Made by a program: the position numbers and the translations under genes
Assembly: GCA_030867875.1 (NCBI GenBank)
Contig: JAOWCC010000936.1
Location: 16,128,095-16,192,094, forward strand
Length of the DNA: 64,000 nt
Direction: 5' to 3'
Source: Actinernus sp. WN-2022
Lineage: Eukaryota; Cnidaria; Anthozoa; Actiniaria; Actinernidae
The notes under the pieces: model-generated
What the model saw: the letters and a program-made list of their open reading frames with translations, nothing else
Told to the model about the DNA's origin: nothing
The model's database searches: none
Shown here: positions 21,361 to 35,704 of the stretch, one piece after another
Layout of the letters: every line of letters begins with the position of its first letter
Position numbering within the stretch: position 1 is the stretch's first letter

Positions 21361-24335
21361 AGTTGGAGAAAGAATTGAAGAAAAACATCAACATCTTAAA
21401 AAATGGTCAAATCTGTAAAAAAAATGTTTACCAGACCGGTTAGGCAACAAATCTTGGATTCCTTTCAAAAACTAGTAAAACAGTCAATACGCTTCCAAAT
21501 GATCTCAAACAATCTCCTGGTTGCTTCAGAACATGAATGGATTAAGTTGGAGAAAGAAATTTAGAAAAAAATGTACATCTTCAAACATGGTCAAATCTGA
21601 TTTTTTTGGACAGACCGGGTAGGCAAAACATCTTGGATTCCAGACAAAAACTAAAAAAACACTCAATACGCTTCAAAATGATCTCAAACAATCTCCTGGT
21701 TGCTTCAGAACATGAATGGATTAAGTTGGAGAAAGAATTGAAGAAAAAAATCAACATCTTAAAAAATGGTCAAATCTGGATTTTTTTTTTACCAGACCGG
21801 GTAGGCAACAAATCTTGGATTGCTTACAAAAACTAGTAAAACACTCAATACGCCTCAAAATGATCTAAAACAATCTCCTGGTTGCTTCAGAACACGGATT
21901 AAGTTGGAGAAAGAAATTTAGAAAAAATGTACATCTTAAAAAATGGTAAAATCTGATTTTTTTTGGCCAGACCGTGTGGGCGACAAATCTTGGATTTCTG
22001 ACAAAAACTAAAAAGCACTAAATATGCTTCAGAACATGAATGGAGAAAGTTGGAGAAATAATTTAAAAAAGAATCAACATCTTCAAACATGGTCAAATCG
22101 GATTTTTTTGGACAGACCGGGTAGGCAAAACATCTTGGATTCCAGACAAAAACTCAAAAAACACTCAATGCGCTTCAAAATGATCTCAAACAATCTCCTG
22201 GTTGCTTCAGAACATGAATGGATTAAGTTGGAGATAGAACTGTAGAAGAAATTTATATCTTCAAAAATGGACAAATCTTGATTTTTTTTTGGGCCAGACC
22301 GGGTAGGCGAAAAATCTTGGATTTCTGACAAAAACTGAAAAAAAACTCAATACGCTTCAAAATAATCTAAAACAATCTCCTGGTTGCTTCAGAACACGGA
22401 TTAAGTTGGAGAAAGAAATTTATTAAAAATGTACATCTTCAAAAATGGTCAAGTCTGATTTTTTTTGGCCGACCGGGTAGGCGAAAAATCTTGGATTCCT
22501 GACAAAAAGTAAAAAACACTCAATATGCTTCAAAATAATCTCAAACAATCTCCTGGTAGCTTCAGAACATGAATGGATTAAGTTGGAGAAAGAATTGAAG
22601 AAAAAAATCAACATCTTAAAAAATGGTCAAATCTGGATTTTTTTTTTACCAGACCGGGTAGGCAACAAATCTTGGATTGCTTACAAAAACTAGTAAAACA
22701 CTCAATACGCCTCAAAATGATCTAAAACAATCTCCTGGTTGCTTCAGAACACGGATTAAGTTGGAGAAAGAAATTTTGAAAAAATGTACATCTTCAAAAA
22801 TGGTCAAATCTGATTCTTTTTGGCCAAACCGCGTAGGCAAAACATCTTGGATTCCAGACAAAAACTCAAAAACACTCAATACGCTTCAAAATCATCTCAA
22901 ACAATCTCCTGGTTGCTTCAGAACATGAATGGATTAAGTTGGAGAAAAAATTGAAGAAAAAAAATCAACATCTTTAAAAATTGCAAATCTGTTTTTTTTT
23001 GGCCAGACCGGGTAGGCGAAAAATCTTGGATTCCTGACAAAGAGTAAAAAACACTCAATATGCTTCAAAATAATCTCAAACAATCTCCTGGTAGCTTCAG
23101 AACATGAATGGATTAAGTTGGAGAAAGAATTGAAGAAGAAATTTATATCTTCAAAAATGGACAAACCTTGATTTTTTTTTGGCCAGACCGGGTGGGCGAC
23201 AAATCTTGGATTTCTGACAAAAACTAAAAAGCACTAAATATGCTTCAGAACATGAATGGAGAAAGTTGGAGAAATATTTTTTTTTAAAAATGTACATCTT
23301 CAAAAATGGTCAAATCTGATTCTTTTTGGCCAAACCGCGTAGGCGAAAAAATCTTGGATTTCTGACAAAAACAGAAAAAAACACTCAATATGCTTCAAAA
23401 TGATCTCAAACAATCTCCTGGTAGCTTCAGAAGATGAATGGATTAAGTTGGAGAAAGAATTGAAGAAAAACATCAACATCTTAAAAAATGGTCAAATCTG
23501 TAAAAAAAATGTTTACCAGACCGGTTAGGCAACAAATCTTGGATTCCTTTCAAAAACTAGTAAAACAGTCAATACGCTTCCAAATGATCTCAAACAATCT
23601 CCTGGTTGCTTCAGAACATGAATGGATTAAGTTGGAGAAAGAAATTTAGAAAAAAATGTACATCTTCAAACATGGTCAAATCTGATTTTTTTGGACAGAC
23701 CGGGTAGGCAAAACATCTTGGATTCCAGACAAAAACTAAAAAAACACTCAATACGCTTCAAAATGATCTCAAACAATCTCCTGGTTGCTTCAGAACATGA
23801 ATGGATTAAGTTGGAGAAAGAATTGAAGAAAAAAATCAACATCTTAAAAAATGGTCAAATCTGGATTTTTTTTTTACCAGACCGGGTAGGCAACAAATCT
23901 TGGATTGCTTACAAAAACTAGTAAAACACTCAATACGCCTCAAAATGATCTAAAACAATCTCCTGGTTGCTTCAGAACACGGATTAAGTTGGAGAAAGAA
24001 ATTTAGAAAAAATGTACATCTTAAAAAATGGTAAAATCTGATTTTTTTTGGCCAGACCGTGTGGGCGACAAATCTTGGATTTCTGACAAAAACTAAAAAG
24101 CACTAAATATGCTTCAGAACATGAATGGAGAAAGTTGGAGAAATAATTTAAAAAAGAATCAACATCTTCAAACATGGTCAAATCTGATTTTTTTGGACAG
24201 AACGGGTAGGCAAAACATCTTGGATTCCAGACAAAAACTCAAAAAACACTCAATGCGCTTCAAAATGATCTCAAACAATCTCCTGGTTGCTTCAGAACAT
24301 GAATGGATTAAGTTGGAGATAGAACTGTAGAAGAA
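21361..24335 (+). repeat. Partial 2085-bp tandem duplication in B3
   Basis: The segment 21361-22250 recurs at 23446-24335 (offset 2085) with matching subtypes in the same order. The first large copy has the full segment only once (about 12.66-13.55 kb). The joint back to sequence matching 11.44 kb lies within GAGATAGAACTGTAGAAG near 22226-22265, where both partners are identical. Confidence 0.75.
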
Positions 24336-27300
24336 ATTTATATCTTCAAAAATGGTAAAATCTGATTTTTTTGGCCAGACCGTGTGGGCGACAAATCTTG
24401 GATTTCTGACAAAAACTAAAAAGCACTAAATATGCTTCAGAACATGAATGGATTAAGTTGGAGAAAGAATTTAAAAAAAAATCAACATCTTCAAACATGG
24501 TCAAATCTGATTTTTTTGGACAGACCGCGTAGGCGAAAAAATCTTGGATTTCTGACAAAAACTGAAAAAACACTCAATACGCTTCAAAATGATCTCAAAC
24601 AATCTCCTGGTTGCTTCAGAACATGAATGGACCAAGTTGGAGAAAGAATTGAAGAAGAAAAATCAACATCTTAAAAAATGGTCAAATCTGTAAAAAACAA
24701 TTTACCAGACCGGTTAGGCAACAAATCTTGGATTCCTTACAAAAACTAGTAAAACACTCAATAAACTTCAAAATGATCTCAAACAATCTCCTGGTAGCTT
24801 CAGAACATGAATGGACCAAGTTGGAGAAAGAATTGAAGAAGAAAAATCAACATCTTAAAAAATGGTCAAATCTGTAAAAAAAAATTACCAGACCGGTTAG
24901 GCAACAAATCTTGGATTCCTTACAAAAACTAATAAAACACTCAATAAACTTCAAAATGATCTCAAACAATCTCCTGGTTGCTTCAGAACATGAATGGATT
25001 AAGTTGGAGAAAGAATTTAAGAAAAAAATGTACATCTTCAAAAATGGTCAAATCTGATTCTTTTTGGCCAAACCGCGTAGGCAAAACATCTTGGATTCCA
25101 GACAAAAACTCAAAAAACACTCAATACGCTTCAAAATGATCTCAAACAATCTCCTGGTTGCTTCAGAACATGAATGGATTAAGTTGGAGAAAGAATTGAA
25201 GAAAAACATCAACATCTTAAAAAATGGTCAAATCTGTAAAAAAAATTTACCAGACCGGTTAGGCAACAAATCTTGGATTCCTTACAAAAACTAGTAAAAC
25301 ACTCAATAAACTTCAAAATGATCTCAAACAATCTCCTGGTTGCTTCAGAACATGAATGGACCAAGTTGGAGAAAGAATTGAAGAAAAAAAATCAAAGTCT
25401 TCAAAAATGGTAAAATCTGATTTTTTTGGCCAGACCGTGTGGGCGACAAATCTTGGATTTCTGACAAAAACTAAAAAGCACTAAATATGCTTCAGAACAT
25501 GAATGGAGAAAGTTGGAGAAAGAATTGAAGAAGAAATTTATATCTTCAAAAATGGACAAATCTGTATTTTTTTGGCCAGACCGCGTAGGCGAAAAAATCT
25601 TGGATTTCTGACAAAAACTGAAAAAACACTCAATACGCTTCAAAATGATCTCAAACAATCTCCTGGTTGCTTCAGAACATGAATGGACCAAGTTGGAGAA
25701 AGAATTGAAGAAGAAAAATCAACATCTTAAAAAATGGTGAAATCTGTAAAAAACAATTTACCAGACCGGTTAGGCAACAAATCTTGGATTCCTTACAAAA
25801 ACTAGTAAAACACTCAATAAACTTCAAAATGATCTCAAACAATCTCCTGGTAGCTTCAGAACATGAATGGACCAAGTTGGAGAAAGAATTGAAGAAAAAA
25901 AAATCAACATCTTTAAAAATTGGAAATCTGATTTTTTTTCGCCAGACCGGGTAGGCGAAAAATCTTGGATTCCTGACAAAAAGTAAAAAACACTCAATAT
26001 GCTTCAAAATGATCTCAAACAATCTCCTGGTAGCTTCAGAACATGAATGGATTAAGTTGGAGAAAGAATTGAAGAAAAACATCAACATCTTAAAAAATGG
26101 TCAAATCTGTTAAAAAAAATTACCACACCGGTTAGGCAACAAATCTTGGATTCCTTACAAAAACTAGTAAAACACTCAATAAACTTCAAAATGATCTCAA
26201 ACAATCTCCTGGTAGCTTCAGAACATGAATGGACCAAGTTGGAGAAAGAATTGAAGAAGAAAAATCAACATCTTAAAAAATGGTCAAATCTGTAAAAAAA
26301 AATTTACCAGACCGGTTAGGCAACAAATCTTGGATTCCTTACAAAAACTAGTAAAACACTCAATAAACTTCAAAATGATCTCAAACAATCTCCTGGTTGC
26401 TTCAGAACATGAATGGATTAAGTTGGAGAAAGAATTTAAGAAAAAAATGTACATCTTCAAAAATGGTCAAAACTGATTCTTTTTGACCAAACCGCGTAGG
26501 CAAAACATCTTGGATTCCAGACAAAAACTCAAAAAACACTCAATACGCTTCAAAATGATCTCAAACAATCTCCTGGTTGCTTCAGAACATGAATGGATTA
26601 AGTTGGAGAAAGAATTGAAGAAAAACATCAACATCTTAAAAAATGGTGAAATCTGTAAAAAAAAATTAACAGACCGGTTAGGCAACAAATCTTGGATTCC
26701 TTACAAAAACTAGTAAAACACTCAATAAACTTCAAAATGATCTCAAACAATCTCCTGGTAGCTTCAGAACATGAATGGACCAAGTTGGAGAAAGAATTGA
26801 AGAAGAAAAATCAAAATCTTCAAAAATGGTAAAATCTGATTTTTTTGGCCAGACCGGGTGGGCGACAAATCTTGTATTTCTGACAAAAACTAAAAAGCAC
26901 TAAATATGCTTCAGAACATGAATGGATTAAGTTGGAGAAAGAATTTAAGAAAAAAATGTACATCTTCAAAAATGGTCAAATCTGATTCTTTTTGGCCAAA
27001 CCGCGTAGGCGAAAAAATCTTGGATTTCTGACAAAAACTGAAAAAAAACTCAATATGCTTCAAAATGATCTCAAACAATCTCCTGGTAGCTTCAGAACAT
27101 GAATGGATTAAGTTGGAGAAAGAATTGAAGAAGAAAAATCAAAATCTTCAAAAATGGTAAAATCTGATTTTTTTGGCCAAACCGCGTAGGCAAAACATCT
27201 TGGATTCCAGACAAAAACTCAAAAAACACTCAATACGCTTCAAAATGATCTCAAACAATCTCCTGGTTGCTTCAGAACATGAATGGACCAAGTTGGAGAA

Positions 27301-28616
27301 AGAATTGTAGAAGAAATTTATATCTTCAAAAATGGTAAAATCTGATTTTTTTGGCCAGACCGTGTGGGCGACAAATCTTGGATTTCTGACAAAAACTAAA
27401 AAGCACTAAATATGCTTCAGAACATGAATGGAGAAAGTTGGAGAAATAATTTAAAAAAAGAATCAACATCTTCAAACATGGTCAAATCTGATTTTTTTTG
27501 GACAGACCGGGTAGGCAAAACATCTTGGATTCCAGACAAAAACTCAAAAAACACTCAATGCGCTTCAAAATGATCTCAAACAATCTCCTGGTTGCTTCAG
27601 AACATGAATGGATTAAGTTGGAGAAAGAATTTAAAAAAAAATCAACATCTTCAAACATGGTCAAATCTGATTTTTTTGGACAGACCGGGTAGGCAAAACA
27701 TCTTGGATTCCAGACAAAAACTCAAAAAACACTCAATGCGCTTCAAAATGATCTCAAACAATCTCCTGGTAGCTTCAGAACATGAATGGACCAAGTTGGA
27801 GAAAGAATTGAAGAAAAAAAATCAAAGTCTTCAAAAATGGTAAAATCTGATTTTTTTGGCCAGACCGTGTGGGCGACAAATCTTGGATTTCTGACAAAAA
27901 CTAAAAAGCACTAAATATGCTTCAGAACATGAATGGAGAAAGTTGGAGAAAGAATTGAAGAAGAAATTTATATCTTCAAAAATGGACAAATCTGTATTTT
28001 TTTGGCCAGACCGCGTAGGCGAAAAAATCTTGGATTTGTGACAAAAACTGAAAAAACACTCAATACGCTTCAAAATGATCTCAAACAATCTCCTGGTTGC
28101 TTCAGAACATGAATGGACCAAGTTGGAGAAAGAATTTAAGAAAAAAATGTACATCTTCAAAAATGGTCAAATCTGATTCTTTTTGGCCAAACCGCGTAGG
28201 CAAAACATCTTGGATTCCAGACAAAAACTCAAAATTCACTCAATACGCTTCAAAATGATCTCAAACAATCTCCTGGTTGCTTCAGAACATGAATGGATTA
28301 AGTTGGAGAAAGAATTTAAGAAAAAAATGTACATCTTCAAAAATGGTCAAATCTGATTCTTTTTGGCCAAACCGCGTCGGCAAAACATCTTGGATTCCAG
28401 ACAAAAACTCAAAAAACACTCAATACGCTTCAAAATGATCTCAAACAATCTCCTGGTTGCTTCAGAACATGAATGGATTAAGTTGGAGAAAGAATTGAAG
28501 AAAAACATCAACATCTTAAAAAATGGTGAAATCTGTAAAAAACAATTTACCAGACCGGTTAGGCAACAAATCTTGGATTCCTTACAAAAACTAGTAAAAC
28601 ACTCAATAAACTTCAA

Positions 28617-31600
28617 AATGATCTCAAACAATCTCCTGGTAGCTTCAGAACATGAATGGACCAAGTTGGAGAAAGAATTGAAGAAAAAAAATCAAAGTCT
28701 TCAAAAATGGTAAAATCTGATTTTTTTGGCCAGACCGTGTGGGCGACAAATCTTGGATTTCTGACAAAAACTAAAAAGCACTAAATATGCTTCAGAACAT
28801 GAATGGAGAAAGTTGGAGAAAGAATTGAAGAAGAAATTTATATCTTCAAAAATGGACAAATCTGTATTTTTTTGGCCAGACCGCGTAGGCGAAAAAATCT
28901 TGGATTTCTGACAAAAACTGAAAAAACACTCAATACGCTTCAAAATGATCTCAAACAATCTCCTGGTTGCTTCAGAACATGAATGGACCAAGTTGGAGAA
29001 AGAATTGAAGAAGAAAAATCAACATCTTAAAAAATGGTCAAATCTGTAAAAAACAATTTACCAGACCGGTTAGGCAACAAATCTTGGATTCCTTACAAAA
29101 ACTAGTAAAACACTCAATAAACTTCAAAATGATCTCAAACAATCTCCTGGTTGCTTCAGAACATGAATGGATTAAGTTGGAGAAAGAATTTAAGAAAAAA
29201 ATGTACATCTTCAAAAATGGTCAAATCTGATTCTTTTTGGCCAAACCGCGTAGGCAAAACATCTTGGATTCCAGACAAAAACTCAAAAAACACTCAATAC
29301 GCTTCAAAATGATCTCAAACAATCTCCTGGTTGCTTCAGAACATGAATGGATTAAGTTGGAGAAAGAATTGAAGAAAAACATCAACATCTTAAAAAATGG
29401 TGAAATCTGTAAAAAACAATTTACCAGACCGGTTAGGCAACAAATCTTGGATTCCTTACAAAAATTAGTAAAACACTCAATAAACTTCAAAATGATCTCA
29501 AACAATCTCCTGGTAGCTTCAGAACATGAATGGACCAAGTTGGAGAAAGAATTGAAGAAGAAAAATCAACATCTTAAAAAATGGTCAAATCTGTAAAAAA
29601 AAATTTACCAGACCGGTTAGGCAACAAATCTTGGATTCCTTACAAAAACTAGTAAAACACTCAATAAACTTCAAAATGATCTCAAACAATCTCCTGGTTG
29701 CTTCAGAACATGAATGGATTAAGTTGGAGAAAGAATTTAAGAAAAAAATGTACATCTTCAAAAATGGTCAAAACTGATTCTTTTTGGCCAAACCGCGTAG
29801 GCAAAACATCTTGGATTCCAGACAAAAACTCAAAAAACACTCAATACGCTTCAAAATGATCTCAAACAATCTCCTGGTTGCTTCAGAACATGAATGGATT
29901 AAGTTGGAGAAAGAATTGAAGAAAAACATCAACATCTTAAAAAATTGTGAAATCTGTAAAAAAAAATTAACAGACCGGTTAGGCAACAAATCTTGGATTC
30001 CTTACAAAAACTAGTAAAACACTCAATAAACTTCAAAATGATCTCAAACAATCTCCTGGTAGCTTCAGAACATGAATGGACCAAGTTGGAGAAAGAATTG
30101 AAGAAGAAAAATCAAAATCTTCAAAAATGGTAAAATCTGATTTTTTTGGCCAAACCGCGTAGGCAAAACATCTTGGATTCCAGACAAAAACTCAAAAAAC
30201 ACTCAATACGCTTCAAAATGATCTCAAACAATCTCCTGGTTGCTTCAGAACATGAATGGACCAAGTTGGAGAAAGAATTGTAGAAGAAATTTATATCTTC
30301 AAAAATGGTAAAATCTGATTTTTTTGGCCAGACCGTGTGGGCGACAAATCTTGGATTTCTGACAAAAACTAAAAAGCACTAAATATGCTTCAGAACATGA
30401 ATGGAGAAAGTTGGAGAAATAATTTAAAAAAAGAATCAACATCTTCAAACATGGTCAAATCTGATTTTTTTTGGACAGACCGGGTAGGCAAAACATCTTG
30501 GATTCCAGACAAAAACTCAAAAAACACTCAATGCGCTTCAAAATGATCTCAAACAATCTCCTGGTTGCTTCAGAACATGAATGGATTAAGTTGGAGAAAG
30601 AATTTTAAAAAAAATCAACATCTTCAAACATGGTCAAATCTGATTTTTTTGGACAGACCGGGTAGGCAAAACATCTTGGATTCCAGACAAAAACTCAAAA
30701 AACACTCAATGCGCTTCAAAATGATCTCAAACAATCTCCTGGTAGCTTCAGAACATGAATGGACCAAGTTGGAGAAAGAATTGAAGAAAAAAAATCAAAG
30801 TCTTCAAAAATGGTAAAATCTGATTTTTTTGGCCAGACCGTGTGGGCGACAAATCTTGGATTTCTGACAAAAACTAAAAAGCACTAAATATGCTTCAGAA
30901 CATGAATGGAGAAAGTTGGAGAAAGAATTGAAGAAGAAATTTATATCTTCAAAAATGGACAAATCTGTATTTTTTTGGCCAGACCGCGTAGGCGAAAAAA
31001 TCTTGGATTTCTGACAAAAACTGAAAAAACACTCAATACGCTTCAAAATGATCTCAAACAATCTCCTGGTTGCTTCAGAACATGAATGGACCAAGTTGGA
31101 GAAAGAATTGAAGAAGAAAAATCAACATCTTAAAAAATGGTCAAATCTGTAAAAAACAATTTACCAGACCGGTTAGGCAACAAATCTTGGATTCCTTACA
31201 AAAACTAGTAAAACACTCAATAAACTTCAAAATGATCTCAAACAATCTCCTGGTTGCTTCAGAACATGAATGGATTAAGTTGGAGAAAGAATTTAAGAAA
31301 AAAATGTACATCTTCAAAAATGGTCAAATCTGATTCTTTTTGGCCAAACCGCGTAGGCAAAACATCTTGGATTCCAGACAAAAACTCAAAAAACACTCAA
31401 TACGCTTCAAAATGATCTCAAACAATCTCCTGGTTGCTTCAGAACATGAATGGATTAAGTTGGAGAAAGAATTGAAGAAAAACATCAACATCTTAAAAAA
31501 TGGTGAAATCTGTAAAAAACAATTTACCAGACCGGTTAGGCAACAAATCTTGGATTCCTTACAAAAATTAGTAAAACACTCAATAAACTTCAAAATGATC

Positions 31601-33770
31601 TCAAACAATCTCCTGGTAGCTTCAGAACATGAATGGACCAAGTTGGAGAAAGAATTGAAGAAGAAAAATCAACATCTTAAAAAATGGTCAAATCTGTAAA
31701 AAAAAATTTACCAGACCGGTTAGGCAACAAATCTTGGATTCCTTACAAAAACTAGTAAAACACTCAATAAACTTCAAAATGATCTCAAACAATCTCCTGG
31801 TTGCTTCAGAACATGAATGGATTAAGTTGGAGAAAGAATTTAAGAAAAAAATGTACATCTTCAAAAATGGTCAAAACTGATTCTTTTTGGCCAAACCGCG
31901 TAGGCAAAACATCTTGGATTCCAGACAAAAACTCAAAAAACACTCAATACGCTTCAAAATGATCTCAAACAATCTCCTGGTTGCTTCAGAACATGAATGG
32001 ATTAAGTTGGAGAAAGAATTGAAGAAAAACATCAACATCTTAAAAAATTGTGAAATCTGTAAAAAAAAATTAACAGACCGGTTAGGCAACAAATCTTGGA
32101 TTCCTTACAAAAACTAGTAAAACACTCAATAAACTTCAAAATGATCTCAAACAATCTCCTGGTAGCTTCAGAACATGAATGGACCAAGTTGGAGAAAGAA
32201 TTGAAGAAGAAAAATCAAAATCTTCAAAAATGGTAAAATCTGATTTTTTTGGCCAAACCGCGTAGGCAAAACATCTTGGATTCCAGACAAAAACTCAAAA
32301 AACACTCAATACGCTTCAAAATGATCTCAAACAATCTCCTGGTTGCTTCAGAACATGAATGGACCAAGTTGGAGAAAGAATTGTAGAAGAAATTTATATC
32401 TTCAAAAATGGTAAAATCTGATTTTTTTGGCCAGACCGTGTGGGCGACAAATCTTGGATTTCTGACAAAAACTAAAAAGCACTAAATATGCTTCAGAACA
32501 TGAATGGAGAAAGTTGGAGAAATAATTTAAAAAAAGAATCAACATCTTCAAACATGGTCAAATCTGATTTTTTTTGGACAGACCGGGTAGGCAAAACATC
32601 TTGGATTCCAGACAAAAACTCAAAAAACACTCAATGCGCTTCAAAATGATCTCAAACAATCTCCTGGTTGCTTCAGAACATGAATGGATTAAGTTGGAGA
32701 AAGAATTTTAAAAAAAATCAACATCTTCAAACATGGTCAAATCTGATTTTTTTGGACAGACCGGGTAGGCAAAACATCTTGGATTCCAGACAAAAACTCA
32801 AAAAACACTCAATGCGCTTCAAAATGATCTCAAACAATCTCCTGGTAGCTTCAGAACATGAATGGACCAAGTTGGAGAAAGAATTGAAGAAAAAAAATCA
32901 AAGTCTTCAAAAATGGTAAAATCTGATTTTTTTGGCCAGACCGTGTGGGCGACAAATCTTGGATTTCTGACAAAAACTAAAAAGCACTAAATATGCTTCA
33001 GAACATGAATGGAGAAAGTTGGAGAAAGAATTGAAGAAGAAATTTATATCTTCAAAAATGGACAAATCTGTATTTTTTTGGCCAGACCGCGTAGGCGAAA
33101 AAATCTTGGATTTGTGACAAAAACTGAAAAAACACTCAATACGCTTCAAAATGATCTAAAACAATCTCCTGGTTGCTTCAGAACATGAATGGACCAAGTT
33201 GGAGAAAGAATTGAAGAAGAAAAATCAACATCTTAAAAAATGGTCAAATCTGTAAAAAACAATTTACCAGACCGGTTAGGCAACAAATCTTGGATTCCTT
33301 ACAAAAACTAGTAAAACACTCAATAAACTTCAAAATGATCTCAAACAATCTCCTGGTTGCTTCAGAACATGAATGGATTAAGTTGGAGAAAGAATTTAAG
33401 AAAAAAATGTACATCTTCAAAAATGGTCAAATCTGATTCTTTTTGGCCAAACCGCGTAGGCAAAACATCTTGGATTCCAGACAAAAACTCAAAAAACACT
33501 CAATACGCTTCAAAATGATCTCAAACAATCTCCTGGTTGCTTCAGAACATGAATGGATTAACTTGGAGAAAGAATTGAAGAAAAACATCAACATCTTAAA
33601 AAATGGTGAAATCTGTAAAAAACAATTTACCAGACCGGTTAGGCAACAAATCTTGGATTCCTTACAAAAACTAGTAAAACACTCAATAAACTTCAAAATG
33701 ATCTCAAACAATCTCCTGGTAGCTTCAGAACATGAATGGACCAAGTTGGAGAAAGAATTGAAGAAAAAAA
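28617..33770 (+). repeat. 2103-bp higher-order repeat, about 2.4 units
   Basis: Units start near 28617, 30720 and 32823. Sequence 2103 bp apart agrees base for base at the positions checked, including the rare AAAATTGTGAAATC near 29941 and 32044 and AAAAATTAGTAAAAC near 29460 and 31563. The third, partial unit leaves the pattern near 33770, where sequence matching about 25.9 kb begins (offset 7869). Confidence 0.85.
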
Positions 33771-35704
33771 AATCAACATCTTTAAAAATTGGAAATCTGA
33801 TTTTTTTTCGCCAGACCGGGTAGGCGAAAAATCTTGGATTCCTGACAAAAAGTAAAAAACACTCAATATGCTTCAAAATGATCTCAAACAATCTCCTGGT
33901 AGCTTCAGAACATGAATGGATTAAGTTGGAGAAAGAATTGAAGAAAAACATCAACATCTTAAAAAATGGTCAAATCTGTTAAAAAAAATTACCACACCGG
34001 TTAGGCAACAAATCTTGGATTCCTTACAAAAACTAGTAAAACACTCAATAAACTTGAAAATGATCTCAAACAATCTCCTGGTAGCTTCAGAACATGAATG
34101 GAACAAGTTGGAGAAAGAATTGAAGAAGAAAAATCAACATCTTAAAAAATGGTCAAATCTGTAAAAAAAAATTTACCAGACCGGTTAGGCAACAAATCTT
34201 GGATTCCTTACAAAAACTAGTAAAACACTCAATAAACTTCAAAATGATCTCAAACAATCTCCTGGTTGCTTCAGAACATGAATGGATTAAGTTGGAGAAA
34301 GAATTTAAGAAAAAAATGTACATCTTCAAAAATGGTAAAATCTGATTTTTTTGGCCAGACCGGGTGGGCGACAAATCTTGTATTTCTGACAAAAACTAAA
34401 AAGCACTAAATATGCTTCAGAACATGAATGGATTAAGTTGGAGAAAGAATTTAAGAAAAAAATGTACATCTTCAAAAATGGTCAAATCTGATTCTTTTTG
34501 GCCAAACCGCGTAGGCGAAAAAATCTTGGATTTCTGACAAAAACTGAAAAAAAACTCAATATGCTTCAAAATGATCTCAAACAATCTCCTGGTAGCTTCA
34601 GAACATGAATGGATTAAGTTGGAGAAAGAATTGAAGAAGAAAAATCAAAATCTTCAAAAATGGTAAAATCTGATTTTTTTGGCCAAACCGCGTAGGTAAA
34701 ACATCTTGGATTCCAGACAAAAACTCAAAAAACACTCAATACGCTTCAAAATGATCTCAAACAATCTCCTGGTTGCTTCAGAACATGAATGGACCAAGTT
34801 GGAGAAAGAATTGTAGAACAAATTTATATCTTCAAAAATGGACAAATCTTTTTTTTTTTTTGGGGCCAGACCGGGTAGGCGAAAAATCTTGGATTTCTGA
34901 CAAAAATAAAAAAACACTCACTATGCTTCAAAATGATATCAAACAATCTCCTGTTAGCTTCAGAACATGAATGGATTAAGTTGGAGAAAGAATTGAACAA
35001 AAAATCAACATCTTCAAAAAATGGTCAAATCTGAATATTTTTTGCCAGACCGGGTAGGCGAAAAATCTTGGATTTCTGACAAAAATAAAAAAAACACTCA
35101 CTATGCTTCAAAATGATCTCAAACAATCTCCTGTTAGCTTCTGAACATCAATGGATTAAGTTGGAGAAAGAATTGAACAAAAAATCAACATCTTCAAAAA
35201 ATGGTCAAATCTGAATATTTTTTGCCAGACCGGGTAGGCGAAAAATCTTGGATTTCTGACAAAAACAAAAAAAACACTCAATACGCTTCAAAATGATCTC
35301 AAACAATCTCCTGGTTGCTTCAGAACATCAATGGATTAAGTTGGAGAAAGAATTGAAGTAAAAATTAACATCATCAAAAATGTTCAAATCTGGATTTTTG
35401 ATTTCTGACAAAAACTAAAAACCACTCGATAATGCTTCAAAATGATATCAAACAATCTCCTGTTAGCTTCAGAACATCAATGGATTAAGTTGGAGAAAGA
35501 ATTGAAGTAAAAATTAACATTATCAAAAATGGTCAAATCTGGCTTTTTGATTTCTGACAAAAACTAAAAACCACTCGATAATGCTTCAAAATGATATCAA
35601 ACAATCTCCTGGTAGCTTCAGAACATGAATGGATTAAGTTGGAGAAAGAATTGAAGAAAAAATTAACATCATCAAAAATGGTCAAATCTGGATTTTTTTA
35701 GCCA

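Larger units (their letters stand above)
15190..25380 (+). repeat. Large A+B higher-order unit, second copy
   Basis: About 10.2 kb matching 6.29-14.78 kb. Relative to the first copy it has 1200 bp extra at 18339-19538, about 681 bp extra around 21.46-22.2 kb, and 183 bp less near 24.4 kb. Beyond about 25.38 kb it continues with B monomers where the first copy switches to A. Confidence 0.82.
18063..34880 (+). repeat. Satellite block B3 (longest subfamily B block)
   Basis: About 16.8 kb of B monomers without any 240-bp or MITE-like insertion. The first part (to about 25.4 kb) duplicates block B2. The remainder is enriched in GGACCAAGTTGG monomers and contains a 2103-bp higher-order repeat. The right boundary is inside a monomer near 34860-34900, where a long T run followed by GGGGCCAGACC passes into A-type AAAAATAAAAAAACACTC. 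No gene is seen. Confidence 0.94.

Noticed and set aside
33427..33957. 176-codon minus-strand open frame, the longest in the window, with many related frames on both strands.
   Set aside because: The frames are satellite monomers read through because 180 bp is a multiple of three. They recur on both strands of the same DNA, begin and end wherever an indel shifts frame, and show no domain or codon-position conservation.
34850..34862. Long T runs in B monomers as transcription terminators.
   Set aside because: The runs vary in length from monomer to monomer, recur every 180 bp or so and have no associated gene or hairpin. They are ordinary homopolymer drift.
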